Assembly (NCBI GenBank): GCA_019232645.1
Contig: JAFANO010000761.1
Location: 1-6,650, forward strand
DNA: 6,650 bases
From: Planctomycetaceae bacterium
Lineage (GTDB): Bacteria > Planctomycetota > Planctomycetia > Isosphaerales > Isosphaeraceae
Direction: 5' to 3'
This document shows positions 1 to 5,772 of the stretch, piece after piece; the first letter of the stretch is position 1, and every line of letters begins with the position of its first letter. The position numbers and the translations under genes are program-made. A model generated the notes under the pieces. It saw only the letters and a program-made list of their open reading frames with translations, was not told the DNA's origin and searched no databases.

Positions 1-194
1 TTGGCGAGCGGCTGTCGGCCGCCGGCGAGGTCAACGATCGCGAGCCGCCGCGCACCCAGCGCCACCCCGGGTTCGACGTGCACCTGCTCGTCGTCGGGGC
101 CGCGATGGGCGATCGCGCCGGTCATCGCCAGGAGTCGCTGGACGGGAAACTCTCGAGAGCCGGTCAAATCCAACGCACCAGCGATTCCGCACAT
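1..194 (-). CDS. asnB: Asparagine synthase (glutamine-hydrolysing), N-terminal fragment
   Basis: This is the N-terminal class II glutamine amidotransferase domain of an asparagine synthase. The domain releases ammonia from glutamine, which the missing C-terminal domain would use to amidate aspartate with ATP. The 64 visible residues begin MCGIAGALDLTG. Cys2 is the expected catalytic nucleophile once Met1 is removed. They continue with HRGPDDE (residues 30-36) and ALGARRLAIVDLAGG (45-59), both classic for the family, and stop at QPLA, where QPLxNE is normally found. The ATG follows a GGGGAG Shine-Dalgarno-like run 10 bases upstream, and the conserved MCGI start fixes the initiation codon. The gene runs off the left edge, so the synthetase domain cannot be judged. 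It may instead be a specialised AsnB-like amidotransferase from a polysaccharide or peptide cluster. The family call is firm; the exact substrate is inferred. Confidence 0.9.
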   Translation of the reverse strand, partial: MCGIAGALDLTGSREFPVQRLLAMTGAIAHRGPDDEQVHVEPGVALGARRLAIVDLAGGRQPLA

Positions 195-282
195 GGTCGA
201 GCCACTCCCCGAGGGGTCGAGGCGGCATGATCCGCACACGATGGACGGGCAGCGATCGCAATCAGCTCGCGAGTCCCAGGAT

Positions 283-288
283 AGTATA
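283..288 (-). promoter_or_regulatory. Candidate -10 box for the asparagine synthase gene
   Basis: The minus strand reads TATACT here, five of six matches to the sigma-70 -10 consensus, in a short AT-rich patch of otherwise GC-rich DNA. It lies about 90 bases before the ATG at 194. No good -35 hexamer sits at 16-18 bp; a TTGAGT occurs at 24 bp, which is too far. This is a motif match only. Confidence 0.35.
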
Positions 289-368
289 ACAAAGATTATC
301 GATGAGAGAAAAACTCAAGGTTCGCCCCCCCAGGTCATGATGATCCCCGTCGGTTTCGCTTCGCGGAC

Positions 369-437
369 CTGATACGGGTCCCAGGGATTTTGGGCACCGA
401 TCTGCTGATTTGAAATTGGAAATCTCAGATTTGAAAT
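369..437 (+). repeat. Dispersed intergenic repeat, copy A
   Basis: The sequence starts CTGATACGGGTCCCAGGGAT, continues through TCTGCTGATT and passes into AATCTC-type heptads. The same string in the same orientation, with scattered substitutions and one indel, occurs at 4988-5056. The matching part is about 70 bp. Two copies 4.6 kb apart, next to unrelated genes, point to a dispersed genomic repeat and not a local duplication. Function unknown. No reading frame here looks coding. Confidence 0.7.
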
Positions 438-462
438 CTCAAATTTGAAATTTGAAATCTCA
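407..462 (+). repeat. 7-bp tandem repeat array, eight units
   Basis: Read in sevens from 407, the sequence is GATTTGA, AATTGGA, AATCTCA, GATTTGA, AATCTCA, AATTTGA, AATTTGA, AATCTCA, and then decays. The units fit a degenerate consensus RATYTSA. AATTTGA and AATCTCA types are interspersed, not in homogeneous blocks. The array is strongly AT-rich against its surroundings and partly self-complementary. The array at 5027-5054 starts at the same point relative to the upstream TCTGCT, so array and flanking repeat belong together. From general knowledge, TTTGAAAT/TTTGAGAT-type runs are common in planctomycete intergenic DNA. Confidence 0.8.
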
Positions 463-465
463 AAT

Positions 466-746
466 GTATGATCCGGACAAATGGCGCAAAGGATCCGGAA
501 TGCGTATGACACCGGCGATGGCTCGCGAATGCGGCGGCCCTCGCGATTTCCGTCGAGGTTCGCGGAGCGGACCCGACGAGGGTACCGTCCTCCGCGACCA
601 ACGGGTCGCCTCGACGTCGGCCCCGCGCACGCGGACGCACCCCGATTGAGATCGGCGGGATCGGCCCGCCTACGCGAATCGAAGTCCCCGGCCAGACGTG
701 TCGAGGACTGACGTTCAATCACGCGGCACTTGGGACGAAAACGAGG
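466..746. other. Intergenic region with no supported gene
   Basis: Frames are open on both strands, but their translations are Arg/Pro/Gly-rich, lack recognisable motifs, and have no ribosome binding site paired with GC3-type codon use. A 6-bp stem GGCGGG/CCCGCC with a 5-base loop lies at 654-670, about 77 bases past the stop of the rhomboid gene. It has no T-tract on the minus strand, so it is at best a weak or factor-dependent stop signal. Nothing else was recognised. Confidence 0.55.
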
Positions 747-1538
747 TCAAGGGCCTTCGAACCACCCGCCGCTGGCCTGCTCCATTTCCTCGAGGTGTCG
801 GGCGCTGTCAGAGAAGAGCAAGGCCACGATGATGCCGGTGGCGGCGCCGCCGACGTGCGCCAGGTAAGCGACGCCCCCCACCTCGCCCAGCCGGCCGACC
901 GAACCGACGCCTTCCCAGATCTGGATGAGGATCCAGCCGCCGATGACGATATACGCCGGCAGCTGGGTGATGAAGCGGAAGACCAGGACCCTGACCTGGT
1001 TGTGAGGGAACCAGACGACGTAGGCCCCCATCACCCCCGCGATCGCGCCCGAAGCACCCAGGGTCGGGATCAGCGAGTCGGGGTTGGCCGCGACCTGCAA
1101 GATCGTCCCCATCAGGCCGCACGCCAGGTAAACGATCACGTAGCGGACCGTGCCCAGGACCTCCTCGACGTTATCGCCGAAGATCCAGAGGTAGAGCATG
1201 TTCCCGGCCAGGTGCAGCGGGCTGCCGTGGAGGAACATCGCCGTGAACATCGTCAGCCAGACCGGGAAGGGGACGGGGGCCTGGTCGATGACCCGCCGCC
1301 TCAGCTCGACCCGCGCGGGCAGATTCAGCGGATTCTCATCCCCCGGCAGCGGGAGGACGAACGGCCGGGCGATGTCCACGTCGCGAGTGATCTCATAAGG
1401 TGTTGCGGCATAAGCTGTTGTGAATGTCGGGCCGTGGTCGAGCTGGACCAGGTACATCACGACGTTGAGCGCGATCAGCACATACGTGGCCAGCGGGACG
1501 ATCCGGGTTCGTGCCAGATCGCCGAGAGGGAGGACCAT
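747..1538 (-). CDS. Rhomboid family intramembrane serine protease
   Basis: This is a polytopic membrane protease predicted to cleave transmembrane substrates within the bilayer. The 263-aa product begins MVLPLGDLARTR, then a first membrane helix at about 14-31, a polar loop of about 60 residues, and a core of further helices: about 92-122, 131-150, 163-177, 194-209 and 223-242. Landmarks are HLAGN (109-113), the GASG box with nucleophile Ser163, and AHVGG with catalytic His228, so the Ser/His dyad is intact. The C-terminus is a short acidic cytoplasmic-type tail. The frame is open further upstream to 1679, but the ATG at 1538 has an AGGA 8 bases before it. The extra 47 residues of a longer call are Arg/Ser-rich and unlike a rhomboid N-terminus. 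The upstream neighbour on the same strand ends 147 bp away. The natural substrate cannot be inferred. Confidence 0.93.
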   Translation of the reverse strand: MVLPLGDLARTRIVPLATYVLIALNVVMYLVQLDHGPTFTTAYAATPYEITRDVDIARPFVLPLPGDENPLNLPARVELRRRVIDQAPVPFPVWLTMFTAMFLHGSPLHLAGNMLYLWIFGDNVEEVLGTVRYVIVYLACGLMGTILQVAANPDSLIPTLGASGAIAGVMGAYVVWFPHNQVRVLVFRFITQLPAYIVIGGWILIQIWEGVGSVGRLGEVGGVAYLAHVGGAATGIIVALLFSDSARHLEEMEQASGGWFEGP

Positions 1539-1546
1539 GACGGAGT

Positions 1547-1550
1547 TCCT
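1547..1550 (-). promoter_or_regulatory. Ribosome binding site fixing the rhomboid start
   Basis: The minus strand reads AGGA 8 bases before the ATG at 1538. This supports the internal ATG over the longer open frame that reaches 1679. Confidence 0.55.
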
Positions 1551-1685
1551 GCGTCGGATCGCGGGTCGCCCCGAGGACTCGGCCGGGATCGCATCCTCGG
1601 TAGATCGGAGGGACTTTCGTCGGCCGCGCACGTTTCTCGAGGAAAATCCCTCCGTCCCCGCCGCGCGACCTGGACACACGAGTCG

Positions 1686-2525
1686 TCAGCGCTGAAGGGG
1701 CGAGGGGGGGGTGACATCACAGCGTTCGGCCCACCTCTTGAGTCGCTTCCAGGCGGCGGCCCCGACCACGACCCCGTGCTCGCGTGCGTCCCGGCGACGC
1801 GCCTCCCAGGGCACCGGCGCGAGCCGGCCGGGCGATCCCTCCGCCCCTCGCATCGCGGCGCCGACGCGCTCGTGGAAGCTGGCCAGCGGCTCCAACCCCG
1901 CGACGGCGATCGCCCCGACCAGCCATCCCCCTTCGGGGACAAGCGCCGAGGCCCAGGCGGCGACCGAGCCGGGCCACGCCGACACCGGGGGTCGTGCCTC
2001 CCCGCCCTTGCCCCGGTCCTGGCCCGCCCCGAGCGCGGGGTCGAAGACCGCGGGCAGCCCCTCGTCGCTCGGGAGGGCCAGCGCCCACGACGGGCCGGGC
2101 CCCAGCGCCATGGCCGCCGTCGGCCCGATCGCCATCTCGGCCACCACACATGCCGACGGACCGACCGGCCCGATGTTCTCGACCCGGACCAGCCCCACGC
2201 CCGCATCACGCGACTTCTCGACCGCCACCCCCCCCGCGCGCTCCAAGATCAACGGCGGCAGACCGTTCTGACCGTCGAGGATGGCCGTGCCGATCGACTC
2301 GCGCGTCACCCGCCCCTCGGCGGCGGGATCGACCTGCCTTGCCTCGATCCGATCCAGCCAGTCGGCAAGCGTCTCGATGCCGAAGGGAGAGGCACCCGCT
2401 GCATCGAACCAGAGCAGATGGGTTGCCAGCGCCGCCGCCCGTCCCGGATTCAGCCCCACCGCCGACCCCAACGCCGAGGCGAACCGTCGCAAGTCGTCGA
2501 GCCGATAGTGCGGAGCGTCGGTCAC
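1686..2525 (-). CDS. Ldh_2 family (malate/L-lactate dehydrogenase-like) protein, apparently non-catalytic
   Basis: The 279-aa product follows the order of the NAD(P)-dependent malate/L-lactate/ureidoglycolate dehydrogenase family. It has an N-terminal helical segment (YRLDDLRRFASALGSAVGL), a LLWFDAAGASPFGIETL stretch (38-54), then VDPAAEGRVTRESIGTAILDG (65-85). AVEKSRDAGVGLVRVENIGPVGP (101-123) comes next, and a C-terminal PVPWEARRRDAREHGVVV-type tail (238-254). Active members usually carry HDSHG after the first helices and NHFG after the VGxVxV strand. Here these read ASPFG and NIGPV, so the expected histidines are missing. At 279 aa it is also shorter than the usual 330-350 aa, and the mid-C-terminal GHKG-like segment is not seen. 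The GTG at 2525 has GAGG 5 bases upstream and is preferred over the GTG at 2567, which lacks a ribosome site. The function could be regulatory or binding; enzyme activity is doubtful. Confidence 0.72.
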   Translation of the reverse strand: MTDAPHYRLDDLRRFASALGSAVGLNPGRAAALATHLLWFDAAGASPFGIETLADWLDRIEARQVDPAAEGRVTRESIGTAILDGQNGLPPLILERAGGVAVEKSRDAGVGLVRVENIGPVGPSACVVAEMAIGPTAAMALGPGPSWALALPSDEGLPAVFDPALGAGQDRGKGGEARPPVSAWPGSVAAWASALVPEGGWLVGAIAVAGLEPLASFHERVGAAMRGAEGSPGRLAPVPWEARRRDAREHGVVVGAAAWKRLKRWAERCDVTPPSPLQR

Positions 2526-2680
2526 TCGGTCCTCGATCTTCGGGAAGGCCTCGGCGCGAGGGCACACGTCGAACGACCGCGCGCCCCCAGCCGATGGCTC
2601 GATCGCGGATCGAGGGAGGCGCGTTCGTCCCCCTCGCGATGGCCTCGCGGCGCTCGCCCCACCCCGAGGGGAGTGGCATT

Positions 2681-2709
2681 ACTCTAGCGACACGCCCGAC
2701 CGTCCGCAA
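2681..2709 (-). promoter_or_regulatory. Candidate sigma-70-like promoter for the Ldh_2-like gene
   Basis: On the minus strand TTGCGG (2704-2709) and TAGAGT (2681-2686) are separated by exactly 17 bp, upstream of the GTG at 2525. Each hexamer matches consensus at about four positions or fewer, so this is a spacing-supported guess. It would give a leader of about 150 nt. Confidence 0.25.
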
Positions 2710-2802
2710 ATCCAACTTGCGGAGTGAACTGCGCATCGGCAACGGCCGCGCACGTCGGCCCCGACGCTCGATCGAGGGCGGGAGGGTCGCCTCGGCCCGG
2801 GC

Positions 2803-3342
2803 TCAGAAGCCGAATCCGGGCGTCGGGCCTCGCGGCGGCTCCGCCTCAGACTTCTCCCACTCGCGCCGGACCCGCGAGAGCCCGAAGGCGCAAAGCTCGA
2901 ACTCGTCGCTCAGCCGGCGCAAGACCGGCGCCTCGTCGTCGTCCAGCAGGGTACTGGCCAGGTAGTATGACCGCTTCCCCTGGCGTTGATAGTTGATCAG
3001 GTGGTCCGGCGACTCGATCGACTGCAGCCGGGGGAGCGCCTCGGGATAGACGCCCGTCCAGAACAGCGTGTAGTCGCCGACATGGCGGTGGCACTCGCAT
3101 CGTCGCTCGACGTTGGGAGTCGACTCGGCCTCGGCGACCATCGCGGTCACCTCGGTCAGGCGCCGGCCCTGGGCGTCGCGGAGCCGCCAAATCCTTTGGC
3201 TGGGCACGAACCGGGCCAGGAGGTCGGCGACATAGCCGACCAGGCGCGGATCGCCGATGCCGAGCTCGGTCATGAACGTGTACTCAGTCATCCCGCGGAA
3301 CAAGCGGTTCAGGGGATGGGATTCGGGGACCTCGCGCGTCAT
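2803..3342 (-). CDS. Conserved hypothetical protein, 179 aa
   Basis: I recognise this as the type of conserved protein found in planctomycetes but know no assigned function. It has no signal peptide or membrane segment and is predicted cytosolic. It starts with ESHPLNRLFRGMTEYTF and has a helical, charged middle (DPRLVGYVADLLARF, 31-45). At 79-97 is a distinctive block, ERRCECHRHVGDYTLFWTG. Next come SPDHLINYQRQGKRSYYLAS (111-130) and LRRLSDEFELCAFGLSRVRREWE (141-163), then a Pro/Gly-rich tail. The Cys82/Cys84/His85/His87 cluster could be structural or bind metal; this is inferred only from spacing. The ATG at 3342 has a clear GAGGAG 8 bases upstream. It is divergent from the beta-CASP nuclease, with 260 bp between the start codons. 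The codon pattern and ribosome site make it a convincing real gene. Confidence 0.82.
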   Translation of the reverse strand: MTREVPESHPLNRLFRGMTEYTFMTELGIGDPRLVGYVADLLARFVPSQRIWRLRDAQGRRLTEVTAMVAEAESTPNVERRCECHRHVGDYTLFWTGVYPEALPRLQSIESPDHLINYQRQGKRSYYLASTLLDDDEAPVLRRLSDEFELCAFGLSRVRREWEKSEAEPPRGPTPGFGF

Positions 3343-3391
3343 AACGGGTGCTCCTCACCCAGTCGGACACGGTGGAGTGATGTGACGACAA

Positions 3392-3412
3392 TCAGGGCCA
3401 CTTGAGCCCTGA
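3392..3412. repeat. 7-bp perfect inverted repeat in the divergent control region
   Basis: TCAGGGC (3392-3398) and GCCCTGA (3406-3412) are perfectly complementary around a 7-base spacer. The palindrome sits where transcription from the minus-strand promoter at 3417-3445 would begin. It could be an operator or a hairpin at the 5' end of that mRNA. The symmetry is seen; the role is inferred. Confidence 0.35.
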
Positions 3413-3416
3413 GCAA

Positions 3417-3445
3417 ATCCTACGCCGAATTCCCGAGCTGTTCAA
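3417..3445 (-). promoter_or_regulatory. Candidate promoter for the 179-aa conserved gene
   Basis: The minus strand reads TTGAAC (3440-3445), a 17-bp spacer, and TAGGAT (3417-3422), with four consensus matches in each hexamer. Initiation near 3410 would leave a leader of about 68 nt before the ATG at 3342. Confidence 0.35.
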
Positions 3446-3485
3446 CCACGAGCCCGACGACAGTGGCACAGTGGCCGGGGTGGCC

Positions 3486-3514
3486 TTGTCTCAGGGGACG
3501 GATCCTGGCATGAT
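3486..3514 (+). promoter_or_regulatory. Candidate promoter for the beta-CASP nuclease gene
   Basis: TTGTCT (3486-3491), a 17-bp spacer, and CATGAT (3509-3514) fit a sigma-70-like layout with about four matches per hexamer. Initiation would fall near 3521, about 80 nt before the TTG start at 3603. If this promoter is real, translation from upstream candidate starts at 3402 or 3510 is impossible or unlikely. Confidence 0.3.
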
Positions 3515-3588
3515 GGGATCTGACAAAAAAGCGAGAAGACTTTTCACGTCCGCTCGAGGATTCGAGGGGGAAACGGGGCGGAGTGGGC

Positions 3589-3594
3589 GGGAGG
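3589..3594 (+). promoter_or_regulatory. Ribosome binding site supporting a TTG start at 3603
   Basis: GGGAGG lies 8 bases before TTG 3603, the codon at which similarity to the nuclease family begins. The other in-frame candidates, TTG 3402 and ATG 3510/3513, have no comparable site. Confidence 0.6.
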
Positions 3595-3602
3595 ATGGTC
3601 GT

Positions 3603-4991
3603 TTGCGCGTCACGTTCCATGGTGCGGCCCGACAGGTGACGGGGACTGCCCATCTGTTGGAGATCGGACGATCTCGCATCTTGCTGGATTGCGGCTTATT
3701 CGACTCGAACCGGCTCGATCCCGAGAGCCCGAACCGCCAGTTCGCCTTCGAGCCGCGCGACGTGGACGCGGTGATCGTCTCGCACGCGCATAACGATCAC
3801 ATCGGCCGACTGCCTTGCCTGGTCCGCGCCGGTTACCGAGGGCCCATCTACTGCACCCGCGCGACCGGCGACATCACCAGCGTGATGCTCCGCGACAGCG
3901 CCCGGATCCAGCGCGAGGACCTGCGGAACGCGCTGCTGCGCCACCCCCACGGGGTCGAGCCGATCGAGCCGCTGTTCGAGCTGGCCGACGTCGAGTGGGT
4001 CGTCGAGCTCCTCCGCCGCACCCCCTACGCGGAGCCCCAGGAGATCCTGCCGGGGATCGTGCTGACGTATTTCGACGCCGGCCACATCCTGGGCTCAGCG
4101 ATCATCCAGCTCGACTTCGAAGAGGACGGCCGGCGACGGCGGTTCGTCTTCACCGGCGACCTCGGGCGGCGGAACATGGGGCTGCTGCCCGACCCGACGA
4201 TCATCAAGGGGATCGACATCCTCGTCTCCGAGAGCACGTACGGCAACCGCGAGCTCGACCCCTACGACCGGCTGATCAAGCAGCTCCACGCGATCGTCGC
4301 CCGCGCCACGAGGCTCCAGAGCAAGATCGTCATCCCCGCGTTCAGCCTGGGCCGGACGCAGCGGATGATCTACTGCCTCCAGGAGTTGTTCACGACGCAC
4401 AAGGTCCGGCCCATCCCGGTCTACGTCGACAGCCCCCTGGCGCTGCGACTGACCGACATCCACCGCGACTACCCCCAGGCGTACACCCCCGCGGCGCGCC
4501 GGCTGATGGACAGGGACCCGATGTATTTCGGCTCGAAGTACGTCGAGTTCTGCACCACATGGGACGACTCGCGGCGGCTCAACTACCTGCCCGGGCCGAT
4601 GGTGATCATCGCCTCGTCGGGGATGTGCGAGGCGGGGAGGATCCGCCACCACCTGAAGCACGTGGTCGAGGACCCCGAGAACGCGGTCGTGATCGTCAGT
4701 TATCAGGCGGAGGGGACGCTCGGCCGGCAGCTGGCGGAGGGTGCGGAGCGGGTCCAGATCCTCGACCAGTGGCACGACCTGAACGCCGCCGTCTACGTCC
4801 TCGACGGCTTCTCGGGGCATGCCGACCGCAACGACCTCGCCTGGTGGTTCGAGCAGACCGGCGGGGGCATCGCGCACGGGTTCCTGGTCCATGGCGAGCC
4901 GGAGAGCCTGGAGGCCCTCTCGCCCGTACTCCAGCAGCACGTCCTCAACCCCGTCCAGATCCCTGAGCGGCTGGCCTCCCACGAAGTCTGA
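3603..4991 (+). CDS. Metallo-beta-lactamase fold beta-CASP RNA nuclease (RNA-specificity exonuclease family)
   Basis: This 462-aa protein belongs to the MBL/beta-CASP nucleases (CPSF73/RNase J superfamily), zinc enzymes that cut or trim RNA in the cytoplasm. From the TTG start it reads RVTFHGAARQVTGTAHLLE, the usual family N-terminus. The metal-binding motif HAHNDH is at 61-66, followed by His161 in DAGHILGSA and Asp186 in FTGDLGRRN. The beta-CASP insert begins around SESTYGNR (Glu210), with IPAFSLGRTQR (244-254) and a SSGMCEAGRIRHHL block (338-351). The C-terminal motifs are FSGHAD (His406) and VHGEP (His430). All expected metal ligands are present, so activity is likely. The frame stays open to TTG 3402, but those 67 residues lack family similarity, while TTG 3603 has GGGAGG 8 bases upstream. 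It stands alone on the plus strand, and its TGA overlaps the start of a dispersed repeat. RNA substrate unknown. Confidence 0.93.
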   Translation: MRVTFHGAARQVTGTAHLLEIGRSRILLDCGLFDSNRLDPESPNRQFAFEPRDVDAVIVSHAHNDHIGRLPCLVRAGYRGPIYCTRATGDITSVMLRDSARIQREDLRNALLRHPHGVEPIEPLFELADVEWVVELLRRTPYAEPQEILPGIVLTYFDAGHILGSAIIQLDFEEDGRRRRFVFTGDLGRRNMGLLPDPTIIKGIDILVSESTYGNRELDPYDRLIKQLHAIVARATRLQSKIVIPAFSLGRTQRMIYCLQELFTTHKVRPIPVYVDSPLALRLTDIHRDYPQAYTPAARRLMDRDPMYFGSKYVEFCTTWDDSRRLNYLPGPMVIIASSGMCEAGRIRHHLKHVVEDPENAVVIVSYQAEGTLGRQLAEGAERVQILDQWHDLNAAVYVLDGFSGHADRNDLAWWFEQTGGGIAHGFLVHGEPESLEALSPVLQQHVLNPVQIPERLASHEV

Positions 4992-5056
4992 TACGGATTC
5001 CAGGGATCTCGTGCGCTCGGTCTGCTGATTGGAAGGCTGAAATCTCGAATTTGAAT
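4988..5056 (+). repeat. Dispersed intergenic repeat, copy B, with heptads
   Basis: This is the second copy of the repeat seen at 369-437: CTGATACGGATTCCAGGGAT, then TCTGCTGATT, then heptads GATTGGA, AGGCTGA, AATCTCG, AATTTGA (5027-5054). It begins one base before the TGA of the nuclease gene, so that gene's stop codon lies inside the repeat. The array is cut by the MITE-like element at 5056 and appears to resume after it with AATTATG. Confidence 0.7.
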
Positions 5057-5155
5057 AGGAGTTACGCAGTTGGTATTCTGAACAAGTTTCGGGGTCGAAA
5101 AATGCCTGATTTTGGGCTTAATTGATTACCCAGAATACCAACCGCGTAACTCCTA
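5056..5155. mobile_element. MITE-like 100-bp palindromic element with 5-bp target duplication
   Basis: The terminal inverted repeats are 25 bp with a single mismatch: 5056-5080, starting TAGGAGTTACGC, and 5131-5155, ending GCGTAACTCCTA. They surround a 50-bp AT-richer core with no coding capacity. Both ends are flanked by TTGAA (5051-5055 and 5156-5160), a 5-bp direct repeat as expected for a target site duplication. Size, symmetry and absence of genes fit a non-autonomous element moved by a transposase elsewhere in the genome. I cannot assign the parent family. As RNA it would form a long stable hairpin just past the nuclease gene and could end its transcript or protect its 3' end. Confidence 0.82.
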
Positions 5156-5196
5156 TTGAAATTATGTAGGTCGCCAGAAGTCTTTGCACAAGCTCG

Positions 5197-5772
5197 CTAC
5201 TTCGTCAGCCAGAAGTTCCCCGACAAGACCCCGGCTCGGCGGAGCCGATCTTCGGGGCTCAGGTCGATGATGTGCCGGCACGCGGCGAGGGCCGATCCGT
5301 CGATCGTGACCGCCTCCCGATCCCCCAGCGCCTCCCGCTGCGTGTGCTTCCACACGTGATCCCTCGCGTTCAACTCCGGTGTCGCCTGCGGCAGGAGACG
5401 GACCTCGATGCCCAACTCCTCGGCCCACTCCAGGCTGTCCGGGGACGTGTGCTGGCTGGCTCGATCCTCGAAGAGTACGACCTCCCACCCCCGCCAGGGG
5501 GAGCGGGTCACCGACAGGGAGCCTTGGTGTGTCCCCCGGGTCCACTCCTGGGCGATCAAGAGCGCGACGTCCCCGGTCTTGACATTGATCGCCCCGTGGA
5601 GGATGCGCCGGGAGCGGTTACCCGTGATCGGCACCCGGACCTGCTCGCCGATCTGGCCGTAGCAGGAGTCCAGCGGCGGGGTCGCGGTGAGGATCGTCTC
5701 GTCGGGCCTCAGGATTCCCGTGCGGACACGGCCTTTCAGCCCACGTTTGAGCCCCCTGTTGACTGCCGCCAA
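5197..5772 (-). CDS. IS630 transposase, C-terminal DDE catalytic part (orfB)
   Basis: This frame encodes the DDE endonuclease domain, which cleaves and joins the element ends. Numbered from the first codon of the open frame, the acidic residues are Asp24 in PDETI, Asp103 in LFEDRASQHTS and Asp138 in PELNARDHVW. The family's third acidic residue is thus Asp here. HGAINVKTGDVALLIAQEW (59-77) and the C-terminus GVLSGNFWLTK are also typical. The stop lies 10 bp inside the left inverted repeat. The only available start is a TTG at 5772 without a convincing ribosome site. The first seven residues overlap orfA, and family-like sequence begins at LKRGLKGR, so it is probably made as a fusion by -1 frameshifting or is a broken piece. 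R22-P23 just before the first Asp looks unusual compared with the hydrophobic pair I expect there. Confidence 0.85.
   Translation of the reverse strand: MAAVNRGLKRGLKGRVRTGILRPDETILTATPPLDSCYGQIGEQVRVPITGNRSRRILHGAINVKTGDVALLIAQEWTRGTHQGSLSVTRSPWRGWEVVLFEDRASQHTSPDSLEWAEELGIEVRLLPQATPELNARDHVWKHTQREALGDREAVTIDGSALAACRHIIDLSPEDRLRRAGVLSGNFWLTK

Noticed and set aside
407..462. Heptad array as a CRISPR array
   Set aside because: Units are 7 bp and contiguous, with no spacers and no cas genes nearby.
654..670. GGCGGG/CCCGCC hairpin as an intrinsic terminator for the rhomboid gene
   Set aside because: No T-tract follows on the minus strand, and short GC stems are expected by chance at this base composition.
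795..2687. 630-codon plus-strand open frame running antisense across the rhomboid and Ldh_2-like genes
   Set aside because: The translation is Arg/Asp/Pro-rich with no domain, and it lies opposite two genes with clear family motifs and ribosome sites. High GC3 on the real strand explains the absence of stops.
2753..2766. CGTCGG/CCGACG inverted repeat downstream of the 179-aa gene as a terminator
   Set aside because: The loop is only two bases and there is no T-run; it is a chance GC palindrome.
3815..4966. 383-codon plus-strand frame inside the nuclease gene
   Set aside because: It is a +1 shadow of the beta-CASP nuclease, rich in Arg/Pro/Ala with no motifs; the overlapping frame carries all metal-binding motifs.
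4095..4982. 295-codon minus-strand frame opposite the nuclease gene
   Set aside because: It is an antisense shadow, Val/Asp/Leu/Arg-rich and without ribosome site or family features.
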